DNA from: Pegea sp. RAD2-039
Taxonomy: Eukaryota > Chordata > Thaliacea > Salpida > Salpidae
Length of the DNA: 64,000 bases
NCBI GenBank assembly: GCA_034620365.1
Contig: JAQGEQ010000299.1
Location: forward strand, 372,001 to 436,000
Direction of reading: 5' to 3'
Shown here one piece after another: positions 1 through 13,237 of the stretch. The translations under genes were made by a program, and so were the position numbers. Under the pieces are notes generated by a model, which worked only from the letters and a program-made list of their open reading frames with translations, was not told where the DNA came from and searched no databases. The first letter of the stretch is position 1. The number at the start of each line of letters is the position of its first letter.

Positions 1-3000
1 TTCTTTGTGTCTGAAAAAAGCGAAGATTAGAGATTCATGATTCGTCTTTTAGTGTTCATCCTTAGACAAGAGTTTCATTTAGATTTTGTCAATTGTATTA
101 AGAGTCATATTAAATCTATTATTAGAAATGAATTCATTTAATTTATTAAAGATTAAAAACAAAAGCAGAAATTGTTATTGACCATTATATGCTTTTGTGG
201 ATAATTTTGATTAATTGAAGTTCTTTTTATTCACCTCAATTTACAATCAGGTGTTTAACCGCTTTAAGCTGATTTCACTTTTTCAACAAACAGAATATGA
301 ACAACTACCGCTACCTGCTTTAGCCGGAATTGCTTAACCAAAATCAATCAAGCATGACGTGAGTACTAGCCTCAGGCGTAAGCAAAAATGGAATCGAAAA
401 TGGGTTTGATTGGAATCTAAATTCAAATTATCAATTTAATTTTCTTATCGTAATCACCATCATAAAAACAAATCACCTTTTTATTAATAGAAAATTATTA
501 ATTGATTAATTTTTCCTTTTTTATTGTATTTTGTGGTTTAAACATAACAATTTAAAAAAATGACTTTTGCAATAATTTTGACAACTTTAAGTCAAAACTT
601 TATAATTTTAAATTCATTTTAAATATTTAACGTTTGATCTTGTTCTTCTTGAACTAATTTACGAGCTTAATAAAGAATTAAAGATCTAATTTTACGCAGA
701 CAGCAGTTTCTCCATAATCCAGTCGATGTAATAAAACCAGGTATTGACCTAGCTTCTTAGTTTCATAACTATTTAAGAGAATAAAAAAAATGATTGATCA
801 ATAATTTATCTTGATTGCTATTATTTATATTACAAGAATATTTAATTGAGTTTTATAAAGTTGCTTATATAAGTATTTTAAATATTCAAAAGCGTAGAAC
901 TCTCCATCTATTTAGTTCAAACTTTATTAGCAATTAATTACAACGGGTGTAATAAAACAAAATATTTTATATCATCTGTAGACGTACTTGCTAAAATTAA
1001 TTACTTTAAGTCAAATATTAAGTAACATTTTTATTAATATAAAAAATTTGCATTTACAATAATAGGGTTTTATTATTTTGTTGTTTTTTGAAACTAACTT
1101 TATTTATCTATTGTATTAAAAGTCAAACTGTTTTAACTTGCTTTTTTTGTACTTACACCTGTTTTATACAGAACTTTTTCCACCTGTCAACTTGTAACAA
1201 GTGGTTTAATAAATCTGATAATTTTTTGCTGAGTAGAAATAAGTTAATCTTGTAATTTTATTGATTTAAAAAATTCAGAAATTTTCAGTTACTGTGATAA
1301 ATGAGTTGAAACTAAAATGGAAATAAATTTTCTGTGAAATTTTGTTTTCAAGTTTTTTAATTACTTTAAATCAAGTAAAGTTTGAAAGTTCAAATGTTAG
1401 TTAACTAGATAGATAATGTTAAAATTTGAAATTATTATTTATAGATATTTTGAAGATTATTAAACTTTAAAAATTATTTTCAAAATAGTCTTTTAACTTT
1501 TAATTGAGCTCTTTAAGAAGTCTTTAGAAGACATAGCAATTTAATTGACTAATTTAGATGGTATTTGCTAAGTTTTATATAAAATATTGAATAAAAAACT
1601 ATTCATTGAAAAATATTCAGCAAACAAACTTTTGTTGCAACAGATACTACTTAAAAACTAAATTTTTAAAATAATTTATCGTAATATCCGAAAAATTAAA
1701 ATTTTAAAGCATATAATTTTAATATAGGAAAAAAATTGAATTAATTTTTCTTTAATTGATTTGAAGTAAATTATTTGAAATTTACTTTTAGCAAAATTAA
1801 ATTTTTTTGACCAAAAATATTCTGAAATTTTATTTATTTTAAATTCCTTAAAAACAAGTTTTAATTTTAAAGTCTTTTTTTATCTTTTCTTTATTTTTAA
1901 TATTTTTTAGACTACATTAAAAAAATACAGTCTGTAATTTTACAAGCTTCATCTTAAGTGACTAAAAAATTAAAAGAATGAAATAAGAAAGCAAAAAATT
2001 CAATTCTTGAAAATAAAATTTAAAGAATTTGATTGCAAAAAAAAGTTTGTTTTATTCAATAATACAAATACTTTAAATTAAACGTGTAAGAAAAGTTTTT
2101 TGATATTCTAAATTTGTAGATGCTAATACTATTATGAACAAATATTTTATTTCATTTTTCAATAGCTTTAGGTAGGTGGTCTCAATCAATTTCTATAATT
2201 TTGATGAAATTATATAAAAAATTTATCACATTTTACTTGCTTAAGACTGGAAATAAAAATACTAAAAGTTATTTTTAACTATATGGCCGTTAATCTTCAT
2301 AAACTTAATTTAAATTAAAAGAACAAAATATTTGTATCTAAAAGTTGTTAAGAAATTTTAACCTAGAGCTTTTTGTTATGAACTCAAACCTCTAAGTATT
2401 ATGCGGTTTGTAAATTTCAAAGTTTGCTGCAACATTTTCACATTAAGCTGCTTGTTCATAAGACTTTAAACACCCAATTGAAAAAGTGCTGTTCAAAGCA
2501 GTATAGAAATTTCAATTAAAAATGAAATCTAAAAACAAAATGCTTTTTTGAAAATGAACTTGAAATTCGTGAAATTATAAACAACCTCTCTTTTGACAGT
2601 GAAAGCATCCAAATGTCAATTGCTTAATTCTAATCTATGATTTATTATACATCATAGTTGCTCAATGCTATTAACTTACACTTGTCTGCTAGTAAAATGA
2701 TTGAATTGCTAATAAAATATTATCTTACACTATCTCTGAAGAGAATAAATCTACTAAAAATAAATAGATCTTCAAGCATAAGCCTTGTTTAAAGAATTAA
2801 ACAAAAGCTTGCCTTTTAAAATATGTCAACTTAACCAGTATTTTTATAAAGCAAGTATATAAAAAAAAGGATTTCTCAGTTTCTAGAGGTAACTATTTTA
2901 CAGTTATATATTGTTATACCAAGAAAAAGACAAACGTATCAATTCATCTCTGCTTTTCAGGTGTGTTTTTATCTCTGCTTTTAATTTCAAATGAAAACTC

Positions 3001-3839
3001 AGAATTTTATTGAGTTAGACAAGACTAAATAATAACTTGATTAATTTTTTTATTTCGTTTGTTGTGTCATGAAATATTTTTTGTTTAAAGTAGACAGTTA
3101 AACAGATTTTTCTTCCTATAAAACACTTATTTTACTTCTAATTTTTTACAACTTTTTTGATATCTTTTTAATTGAAAGCCCCAAAAAATGAAATATAAAC
3201 AAAAAACTAACAATAAATTTTTATTTATATTATATCTTTATCTAAGTTTTGACTTTTATAAATATTTATTAATGACTCTGATAACATCATAAAAATCTTT
3301 TTATAGGTTTTATTAAAAACCAACATTTGAAAAAATATATCATGTCAGTATAATTAAAGGAAGTTTCTGTCAAGATAATAAAACAAAATTGATACATCAG
3401 TCAAAGCAGAAAAAATTATTTAAAAACTTTTAATAGGTTTCCTTCATTATTAACAAATTTTTGAATAATAATTTTATTCCTAATAATTACAAAATATGTT
3501 GTATTTTGCGGTTAAAGTTACAGGTGGTTTAAGCAAGACACCTACATTGATAATAACTCCCTGAAAACTGGTTAATGTAGTCAAAATACACTTCAATATT
3601 CGTATATTTATACAAATTGATATAACGTTTACAAAATAGATAGATTTCACGAATTTTTATTTCAGTTGTTGGTTTTAGGAAACAAACATTGATGCGAAGA
3701 TTTTGAAGAAAAATGAAATTCGGAAAAAAAGAATAATTGTGAAAAAAAATTTTCGAAAATTTCTTCAAATTTTTTTTTAATTCAAAATTTTCATTCATCG
3801 TTGTTTCAACCCTCGCTGAAAACAACTCCTAATAAGGTC
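1..3839. other. AT-rich stretch, no gene recognised
   Basis: The sequence is very AT-rich, with homopolymer runs and no open frame that looks like a protein family on either strand. A 98-codon minus-strand frame at 3529-3825 is low-complexity Phe/Asn/Lys and looks like chance. I see no tRNA, repeat array or splice-linked exon series. An exon shorter than about 80 bp could be missed here. Confidence 0.6.
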
Positions 3840-4660
3840 ATAAGACTCGATCCAAGGTCTTAACAAACCAGAAAGAAGAAGCTGTTGTTAAACATTTTTT
3901 TCATCAAAACAACTTTCACTGACGTTGTCATGACAACCTCCGAGCTAATCCTTCACTCATGTGACGTCATCAGCTTCCGACAACATCTACGACGCGATCC
4001 TTTGACAATCTTCTTGACACCTGCATCATTTTCATCGTGTCTTCAAGCCGCAATGTTTTGATGATGTCATCAGCAGCGCGACGACTGCTACGTCAGCAGC
4101 GACTTTGCGGTGATGTCAAAGGTCAACCGCGCCTACCTTGTGACGTCATCAGTAGTGACAGTGATAGCCGAAGTTTGATCTTTTGACACTAAAGCGTCGA
4201 ACGCGATCGCTGTGATGACGTCACAGTTCGGTAAAAGTTCAAATTGGTCGCAATTGGCTTTGGGACGATTTGAGCCGTGATCTTGTGTGTGACGTCATCA
4301 CATGTCTTCGAAAAGTTCTTTGCCCCAAAACTAAATTCTGATCGAAATTTCCGGTGCGTCGCGCATCAGTGATTTTGAGTCATTTCCGGGAACTCGTAAA
4401 AAGTTGCGAGAATTTGATCTTCTTCCAAAGATCTATTTCCATGACAACAAATCAATTTGTTCGCTTCGTAGCTTCGAGATGATTGAGACCTTCGATCGTG
4501 CGTCATCTGAAGATGTGCTTGTTGTCATAGAAACGATGATTCAAATTCCTTCCTGTTATCTACTTATTTATCGGGTTTTTCCCTAAATTGAAACCGGAAA
4601 TGACGTCATGAGCAGACAAAACTTCGAAGGAAAATGATGATGTCATCGAAAATCGACTTC
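3840..4660. promoter_or_regulatory. GC-richer island with a cluster of CRE-like palindromes
   Basis: Base composition rises clearly against both flanks. The palindrome TGACGTCA, the classic CREB/ATF site, occurs at 3962-3969, 4141-4148, 4216-4223, 4290-4297 and 4601-4608. One-base variants TGATGTCA occur at 4062, near 4110 and near 4639, and CTACGTCA near 4088. Three sites are spaced 74-75 bp apart, preceded by a variant 79 bp upstream. No coding frame in the island resembles a known protein. An enhancer, a promoter of an undetected gene, or a decayed tandem repeat are all possible; the regulatory reading is inference. Confidence 0.4.
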
Positions 4661-7600
4661 CGTAGTAATTGGAATCTGTTAAATTTGAAATTATTTCAAA
4701 ATCACAAGAAATAAATTCAATTAATAAATATTTTCCGATGTTTTTGTTGCTTGATTGGTGGATCGTTTGGAGCAGTTCAATGAGAGTTTTGCTGATTTTC
4801 AGATTTATTTTGCTACAGTTTTCATTTGTTACAAGAAACATCAATTTGTTGTTTGTTAATTCGTGATGGTATTTCAGAGAATTGGTTTTTGGGCGAAATG
4901 AGTTTTTGGAGGTTTTTTTTTTATCGCCAAAATTACTTTCTAGATACAATTGAAAAATTTGCTAAATAGAATTTTTATCTGAATTATTTTTATAATTTTA
5001 TTTATTTGGTTTTTCATATTTTCGTTGAAAAACTGATTTAAATCTTTAAAGTTAGACTTTTAAAACACTTTCAAAAAACAATATTCGTTAATTATTCATT
5101 AAATTTCTTGACAATCTCGGAAGTTATTAAATAGAAATTGTAAAGTTCTAATAATAGAAGTAGATATAGATAAGTTTTATCAGTATATAATTGTTTATAA
5201 TTTTGTTAAATATTTATTTTTCCCTGAAAACCATATTTTGATAAGTGTGATTTTATAAGAAAGATCTCTATTGGTTTAATTCTGAACTTTACTTCTAGTT
5301 TTCAGTTGAAGGAAATTTTCTGACTATCAAAAAGGGGCTTTCCAGGACATTTGAAGTAATATTCACGACCTAATTTTTGTTTTTTTTTCCTTTTATTTTG
5401 CCTAATCACGACTTACTAGAATTTTTCGGCTTTTCTTCAAATAATTTTCTATAAAAATCGTTCTGCGACTTAAAAAAATTGAAAACAATTGCTGAAAATG
5501 GACCTTTTCAATTTTACCAGCTCCAATTTAATTAGCGACACTTTTGGTTTTGAAAACGAAAGTGGCTTTTTGACATTTTGGTTTAGAAATTTCAACTACT
5601 GTAGAAGCGAAAGTATTTGTTTTGTTTTGAATCTTTCTAATTACATGGTGGTAAGATTGTTGTCAATGCTTTAAAGGGATTATATAAATTTCATGAAACA
5701 GCATACCAAAAATGGCGGCACAATTGCTATGGAAACAAAACAAACAACAAGTTTTGTTTCTCGGAGAATATCGAATCTTGAAAGAGTCAACAATTTCGGT
5801 TAAATTAATTAAGAGTTAGAACGAGCAAATAAACTTATGATTGGTTTACAGTCCGTTAATTTTATCTTAATCGGTCACGTGACAAGTATCTGCTCTCGAT
5901 AAATCTTTCTGTTTATTCACGAAATGTATAATTGATATGTTATTATTAATCGTGGTTGTTTTGAAAATTATTTCTAATTTGTAGCTTGAAAAGTTACAAA
6001 GTATTAACTTTCGCAACTATTTGAATTATTCAATAGGTGATTACCTGGCTAAGAGCAGTCTAAACAGCGGTTCAAACCTCTTCATTAATCTATTATCAAA
6101 CCAGTCTTCAAAAGATATCATTTTTTTAATAAATTCATCTATTTTTGTAAATTATCTGCAGAAAACAGATTTTGTTGTCGATGAAATTATCGGAAGTGGA
6201 ACTAGATGATTAATTGTTCTTGAAGTTTTTATTTTATAAAATTTATTCGAGAACTTTTTGATAGAAACAGATTCAGTTAGAAAGAAATCTTCTAATATTT
6301 CATCTCCTTATCTTGTTCAAGCAAAATTCAATTTGAGTTTTTCCAGACAGAAGTAGAATGAAGATGTCGTGATGATAGAGATGATTACTACTTCACCAAA
6401 CCAGCTACAAGCTACATTTCAAGACCCTCAGATGCCCTGAGAGCCTGGAAAGAAATCACAATCAACAAATTTCTTTTTCAGCTTGTTGATGAGTTTGAAA
6501 ATTTTCTTTAAAATTTGAACTTTAAGTTTAATATGCAGCAAACCTCAAAATGAAATCAAAAAAGTTGTTTTCTCGTCAAGGACTTTTCTAAATCACTCTT
6601 AGGATCAACTTCATGGACACTAACCACAAAATTATCACAAAGCTTTTAAAATATGTCCAGGGTGCAATTAGGTTATTAATTATGTATTAACCGCTGTCAT
6701 CTTCTCAGACCTCAAACTGATTTTATCCACAAACGCACTTGTTCCCAAAACTCAACTAAATAAAGATGATGAAGTCAAGAAGGTTGTCAGAGATCTCTTT
6801 TGATCTATCGTCTCCAAGAAGCCGGTTGAAATAGTCCAAGTGAAAGTTCGATGTCAACGCACTGCATCGACACGCTTTAAGTTGATTCAGTTAACTTTGA
6901 TCACGTGGTTAGAAGCATGCGCGAGACTGAAGCGAAAATTTCTGCCCTGCGGCGTCCACTGAGAGGCTCTTTTCTGATCAAAACAGACTTCTAATATTTT
7001 CCTTCCTTTCAGCCTCCCGTTATCAGGGATAACATCACGATGACATGTGTCTCCATCTTAGATGGAAGTAGTCTTCAGGTTGTTTGTTGTGTTTGTTAAT
7101 TGTTTTTCTGTCGGTGATTTTGTTGTTAGGTGAGTAATTAATCAAGAAATTTTCTATTTTATTCAATTCTTGTTTATTCTTCTGGCTTTGATTTATTTGC
7201 TAAAATTTTGCGGAAAAAACCCAAAAACTCATTTTAATATCACCAAAAAACACTTAATCAAGTAAACTGTTAGCAGCTGGTTGTGATTAAAAACTTTAAA
7301 TAGATCTCCACTTGATCATAATCAGATTTACATTTAATTAACTCGATCAAAAGTCGTCCTGAAAGTCATGTCCACAGAAGTAGTTATTGTGTTGTCGTCT
7401 CTATTGCTTTTAAAACAAAGATTGAAGATTGTGGCAGTAAGTCACTAAATTTTGTTACACCTAACTCACTTGCTTCTAACCACATTTTTGTCGTTAAAAG
7501 CTTGTGTCTCTTATCAGCACTTTTGTCCAACACAAGCTCAAAGTACTTTCCATCACAATTGACTATCAAAGTAATCACGAAAATGGCTTTTTTTGACAAA

Positions 7601-10600
7601 AAATTCGTTTTCACTACACCTAAATCTATTTGAAATATCAATCAGTAAATACGTCATAAACAAATGTGTATATCTGCTTTAGAGATCACAAGAAATCGAC
7701 CGTTCAATTATTCATCTTTCTCCTTTACTAGTTCTCCTTTGCGACATTTCTTGTCTAATAAGAACCACTTGCAGATGGCCGACTGCGTCCTTGTTGTTGT
7801 TTATACTTTCCAACCACAGTAGGTCTGCAAAAACTGTGCTGTTAACTGAGGATGCATTCATAATGAAAGTCATGTCACCAATTCTCATTAGTCTCAACGT
7901 TTAGTTAGATTTTAGGTCAAGTGAAGGAGTGACCTGAACATAGTTACGGGTTGGATTTAGAGGTAGGCTTAGATTGAGGATATTTTGATGAAGTTGATTT
8001 TGTTTATTTGATTTCTAAAAAAATAGTTTTATTTTTGCAGTTCTTTTTTTATTTTAAAATACAGTAGAGTCGAATAAACAATAATTTCGTTTTTAGTTTT
8101 GCTTAGTTTCGATACAAACATTAAATAAATTGTTTGAATTACTAAAAAAAGTAAATAAATGTTTAAAGACATTTATAAACTATGATAAACAATGAAAATA
8201 TGATTTTCAGATTCAGAATCCAACAAAGTTTTTACAATTTGAAGAAATTTTTGAACATTTTTTGCTACTTATCTTCATTAATAATCATTTTGATTTTTGA
8301 AAATATTTTGTTTGTTTCCCTTTAATATAATCCTCAAAGTCCGATCACATCAGAACAAAACAGAAACTTTACAACTGAAAGATTTATTTATATCAAAAAA
8401 TAGATATTTATAAATAATAATAAAAAATATTTCTTATAATACGAGTTACTCGACTCGAAAATTTGTTTTTACAAATAGATAATATTTCAAGTAACTTGTT
8501 ACTGATTAATTTATTACTTTGTTTGGTTAGTTTTGTTTATAAACCCAAAAGTGGTTTAAACATGAATTTGTAATTGATTTTCTGAGATGTTATCTTGTAG
8601 CTGTTCAATTCTCTTTTACCATCAATGAAATTTCTGCTGTTATTTGTTTATGGATCAAAAATCAAACCTAAAATCGGCTGCAACAACCCTCTAATACTCC
8701 AAGCTACTAAATTTAGTTTAAATGTACATCTTAGAATTAAAGGATTTTAATTTTTAATCTGAAGTATCAAAACAAAGATCAGGACATCCTTATGTTATCT
8801 ATAAATCAGGTCAACTTAATCATAAACATCATAAAAATTCCCTCTTTCAAAAAACTTTTTCTCAGTACACTTCATCTTGTAACTATGAGCCACTTTTTCA
8901 ATCTGAAACTTTTTTGAAAAGAAAAACTTCGAATGTTTTTTCGGTTTAAATTTGAGACACAGTCAATGAGTTTAGTGAAATAATTTTTAATATTTCAGTG
9001 AATTTCAATTTAAGTCAAACTTTGAATGGAAGCCTGTAAAAAGAGGATTTAGAGACGTTTTAAAAGATCATTGGCACACCTTATAATTTTCATGAAATTA
9101 CATAAGGATATATAGAACCTTTTAAAACGTCTTACAGCGCTTGTAGTAAGCTGTTAAGTGTTTATTATACTAAAAAATGTTCTTTTCAAAGTCAGAAATT
9201 AATTTAAAATCGACTGTTTTTGTGGCTTATCTCAAAATTTATTTTTTGTTTTATTAAAAAGTAAAGTTTGTAGAAATCTGTGATTTTTTATTAATTTGAA
9301 ACCTGATGATTTGTAATCATCAAATCAAACTTTCAAGGCTCGATATTCCGAACGCAAATTCTTTTAAATGGCTGCTTTTCAGGCAGTCTTTAAGAAATTA
9401 ATCTTACAAGGTACTCAAAAAATGTTAAACTAATTTCACCCTGAAGTCAAAGTGTTTGTTATTAACTTTCAATAATTCTTGCTTCGTGAGCAATTAGCTT
9501 CAAATCTAAACTTTTTCACTTCCTGAGCAAAAGCATGCGTTTTTAGACACTTAGTACGCACTGATTTGTTATTCAATAAAACCATATATTTCTTGTTTGA
9601 CTTGCTAATACTCGGTTTTGTTCAGCTACTTATTAAATGGGTTTCATTCTGTCAAGAAAGGAGATATCCTCAACATAACTAAGCACACATTTTAGCCCGC
9701 CTTAATTGTAATTCTCATAAATTTTGAAGTTCAGGTTTTTACCCGTCTCATTAAATCCTATAGGCTCCGAAAAGAATGCAGGAACTGAAGTTTTACCTTG
9801 ACCCAGCATTCAGGGGGTTTACCGTTTTTTTATCTTCTAGTAATCCTTGGATTTGTACTTTTTTGTAGCCACATATTTAAAAAAACATTTGGGAAAAGAA
9901 CATTATTGAAATGAAATAAATCCATTTCAACCAAAAAGGTAAAGTCAAATAATATCACAACATTTTGAATTTACCGAAAAGCTTATTCACAAGTAGATCA
10001 AATAATTGTAGATTTGTTTTCTAAGTTTTTTTTATAAATAAATTGGGGTGTTTAGAAGTAGAAGCGACCGACTTTAACAGAACTCATTTTAGTGACTATT
10101 CTTAGCATAAATATTTTTAGTAACTTTAAATTTTTTGGGTTAGACGTTTTTTTATTTTAAATATTCGGTTTATTTTTGCCTTTTGTACTCGGCAACATAC
10201 CGATGAAACTTTGCTACTTTATTAAATGAAGTTTTAAAATTAAAACAATTTAAAGAATTATTTTTTGAATATTTTTGTCTAAGAAAATCTTAATTGTATC
10301 AATTTAAATCGAAATAAATCTAAAGAAAATCTGATGATAAGCCATTAAAGTTGTGTCAGTGTTTTGAAAAGAAAATAATCTATTAAAAAATGGTCTGCAT
10401 CCAAAAAAAGGTAATAAAAAAATGATCATCAACATTTGAGATAAGATTTAATCTGCTCCAGACACCTTCTAAGTCTTAGTGTACATCCGTGTTGCGATGT
10501 CAATCTTCTAAACTACTTACTTGAATCCTTCAAAAGATAAAACAAATATCGGTACTCTAGAAGTGGCAATCACAAAATATGAGATTATTGTGTCAATCAT

Positions 10601-11349
10601 GTGATGAAGATGTTACAAAAGGATAAATCTTCTGAAGTTACTTTTTAAGCTACTTTGCACTTGCTCAGATTTCTCTGCTTTCATAAACTTTGAATCTTGA
10701 AACGAAGGAGAAAAGTTCCACTTATCAATCAGACCATCTAATCAATTTGTTTACAATCATATTCACGAGTTTTTTTGACCAACTAGTTAATTAAATCATG
10801 TTTCTTCTAAATAAGGCCCACACAAGTGCAAGGGGTTGTTGAAAATGCTTTTAATGTTCAACTTCTCGAATCAAAAGTAGAAAGATTAATGAGAGTAATC
10901 TATTCATACATCTTCAGTTTTTATACATTTTGCAAAGCACAAGTTTGTTTGTTATTCAACTGATCGTACTAACCACGTGACTTCCGAATATTCGTCGAAC
11001 TTTTTTTTAGGTAGCTGAAAGTTAAAATGAAGTTGAAGCTTTAAAATACATTATGTAAAACCAACAAGGTTAAAATTGGAACGAGCTCACTACAGACGTC
11101 TTGATTCCATTCAAAAATTTTCAATCTCGGCCAAGAAGGCCTATACACGCAGATTAGATTTACAAAAAGGTGAAATTTGATGAAGAAACGTTTAATTTAT
11201 TGTTCAACAAACCAAATGACACGAGGGTATTGGCTTTGACACCCGTTAAGTCGCCCATACAAAATATTCTTTCAATATCTGAACTTCATCATAATGCTGG
11301 AAATCCGAAAAGATTTTAAATAAATGGGCGAAAGGGTTTGTACATGCGG
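4661..11349. other. Mostly AT-rich intergenic DNA upstream of foxF, with small GC-richer patches
   Basis: I find no convincing gene. Patches of higher GC lie at about 5.7-5.9 kb (a YY1-like ATGGCGGC, an X-box-like ATTGCTATGGAAAC and the palindrome GTCACGTGAC), at 6.3-7.1 kb and at 7.4-7.9 kb. The last holds two open minus-strand frames of 85 and 61 codons that match nothing I know. E-box-like CACGTG cores also lie at 6902-6907 and 10974-10981. These patches may be distal foxF regulatory elements, but that is inference from position and composition only. Confidence 0.45.
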
Positions 11350-11579
11350 AAATTTTAGATTTGTCGAATTTCGAATTAGTTTCCGTTGACTGTTGGTCCT
11401 ATTATACCACCCACGTCGACAATTCGTCCTCGTGATTTCTCCATGTCCTACATTGATCCATTTGTACGCACGAATGGCTGGTTGGCTGAAACGCGAAATC
11501 TGCATTATGTCATCACAACTATTTCATTTCGCGAAGACTTGATTGAATCCGCAGGTGAAAAAAAATCGTTCTGTAGTGG

Positions 11580-12155
11580 TTATAAGCATTGCTCTGATTG
11601 GTCGAGGGCCCCACACGTGACCCTATTTGCTGTTTATCAGTAGCAAGTTGCTGATTGGTTAGCAGTTTGTCAAATTTTAGAAGGTGGTTAGTGAAGCGTG
11701 AAACAAAAAGCGCTGACGATAGCGAAAAATCAACATCTTCAGCTGGTTTAAATATAGTCTAAATTGATTCAAGAGTTCACGATTCAATCATTCAAATTAA
11801 TCATAAAGAGCAGCCAATCAAATGACCACTGACTCACGTGACTAACCGAGCCCTTTGAGTAAAAACGAGAGAGACGAGAGAATATAGAAAAGAAGAAAGT
11901 TGAACGACAACTAAAGGAACAAGACCGTCAGCATTAACGACAAACTACAATTGGACAAGCAGCTTAAACAGCTCCTGTGCTTTAGTGGCATCGAGCTGAC
12001 AGCACTTGTCGTGACGCCTGAGGCGATATCGAGGTATAAAACGCGTTTGATCGCCTCTTGGAAGTCAAAGTTAGGTGTGCAAGTAGAAAAAAGTTCCGTC
12101 GCTTCCTGGTTTAGCTGGTTTGTGATTGGTTGAGACAGTAATGACGTAGCTGGAA
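11580..12155 (+). promoter_or_regulatory. Candidate foxF promoter: CCAAT-box array, TATA box and 5' UTR exon
   Basis: In a GC-richer block upstream of foxF there are four NF-Y type CCAAT boxes: reverse-strand CTGATTGG at 11594, CTGATTGGTTAGC at 11651, forward CCAATCA at 11814 and reverse TGATTGG at 12123. CACGTGAC motifs lie at 11614 and 11835. TATAAAA at 12035-12041 would place a start site near 12065. A donor GTAAGC begins at 12156, and the acceptor TTAATTACAG ending at 13182 would join this leader to the foxF coding exon, giving a 5' UTR intron of about 1.03 kb. A YY1-like AAAATGGCGG follows at about 12244. The motifs are directly visible; the promoter, start site and UTR splice are inference. 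The motifs could also serve an undetected divergent gene. Confidence 0.42.
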
Positions 12156-13182
12156 GTAAGCCGCGCCGTTGAGTCCTTCTTCGAGCTTCTGGTCAGTCCG
12201 TACTGCCCTTAGGATAGAGTTTGGGTCATAAGGGCACACTTTTAAAATGGCGGAGATTGTCTTTAGATCAGTTCGTTTAATAAAAGTCGCAAAAATTCAA
12301 TTTTTTTCTGAAGCTTTATCAAAACTTTTTTTAGATATTATTTGAAAAATTTTTGATCGCAGATAAAATATAATTTTTATTTTTTGCTTTAAATAGTTTT
12401 TATCGAGCGATAAAAGTAGAAACGCCATCAATCACTCAAATCAGTTTTAGTTTAGTTATTTTTACTCAATTTGTAGAGATTTTAACTTTCATCTTCGTAA
12501 CTTTGTACTCGACCTTCAGATTTCTTATTTTTGCCAGCATTAGTTTTCATAAACATCAGTTTCAATATTTGATGAGGTGAAGCTATTTTATTAAATTAAA
12601 TTAACTTGATCGCCGTTTCAAATTTAATAATCAAGTAAACAACCAAGACTTATTGTAATCTGTTTTCTTCAAGCCTTCGGTAATCGGTTTATGAACAAAC
12701 TTGTCTTCTCTTTTATAGAATGACAAATTAAAATGGAGATGCAGGCTGAGAACTTTCTCATAAAATGTATCTGCATGATGTAATTATCTTATTTTATTTG
12801 ATATATTGTATAACAATTGTATTTATTAATAGTATAAGTTCTGTTCTAAACCGCTATATTTGCGGATTGCTGTACATTTTCCTTAAACTTGAGTTTTGTT
12901 TACTTTCGGCAATTTTTTGCATTTGATAACTCAAGTTGACATCAATACTATTGTTTTTTTGTTGTGTTAAAACGCCAAACTGTTTATAAAAACAAAAGTA
13001 ATTTGCTTGATAATAGCAGAAAACTTGTTAATTTCTTAATTTAAAATAAACAAAAAAATAGATATTAAAATGTGATTTACTGTTTCAATTCACTATTAAT
13101 ATTATCGGTTATAAAAGAAATTATATTCAAATATTTATTATTTATGAACTTGCAATAATCAAAAACCATTCTTTAATTACAG
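12156..13182 (+). other. Probable 5' UTR intron of foxF
   Basis: The stretch is AT-rich and noncoding. It begins with a GTAAGC donor and ends in the acceptor TTAATTACAG at 13173-13182, 55 bp before the first in-frame ATG of foxF. Its first 100 bp are GC-richer and include the YY1-like motif. If the upstream promoter call is wrong this is simply intergenic DNA. Confidence 0.35.
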
Positions 13183-13237
13183 TTCACTTAAAATAAAAGG
13201 TTTTTTTTTGCTTTTAAGCTTTGTTTTTATCCATCTC

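Noticed and set aside
4560..4949. 129-codon minus-strand open frame
   Set aside because: It crosses the border of the GC island, is low in recognisable structure, matches no family and has no splice partners; probably chance.
7384..7897. Two adjacent minus-strand frames (85 and 61 codons)
   Set aside because: I tried to join them by splicing; the donor and acceptor phases did not give a sensible product and no family fits. Mentioned only as a GC-richer patch.
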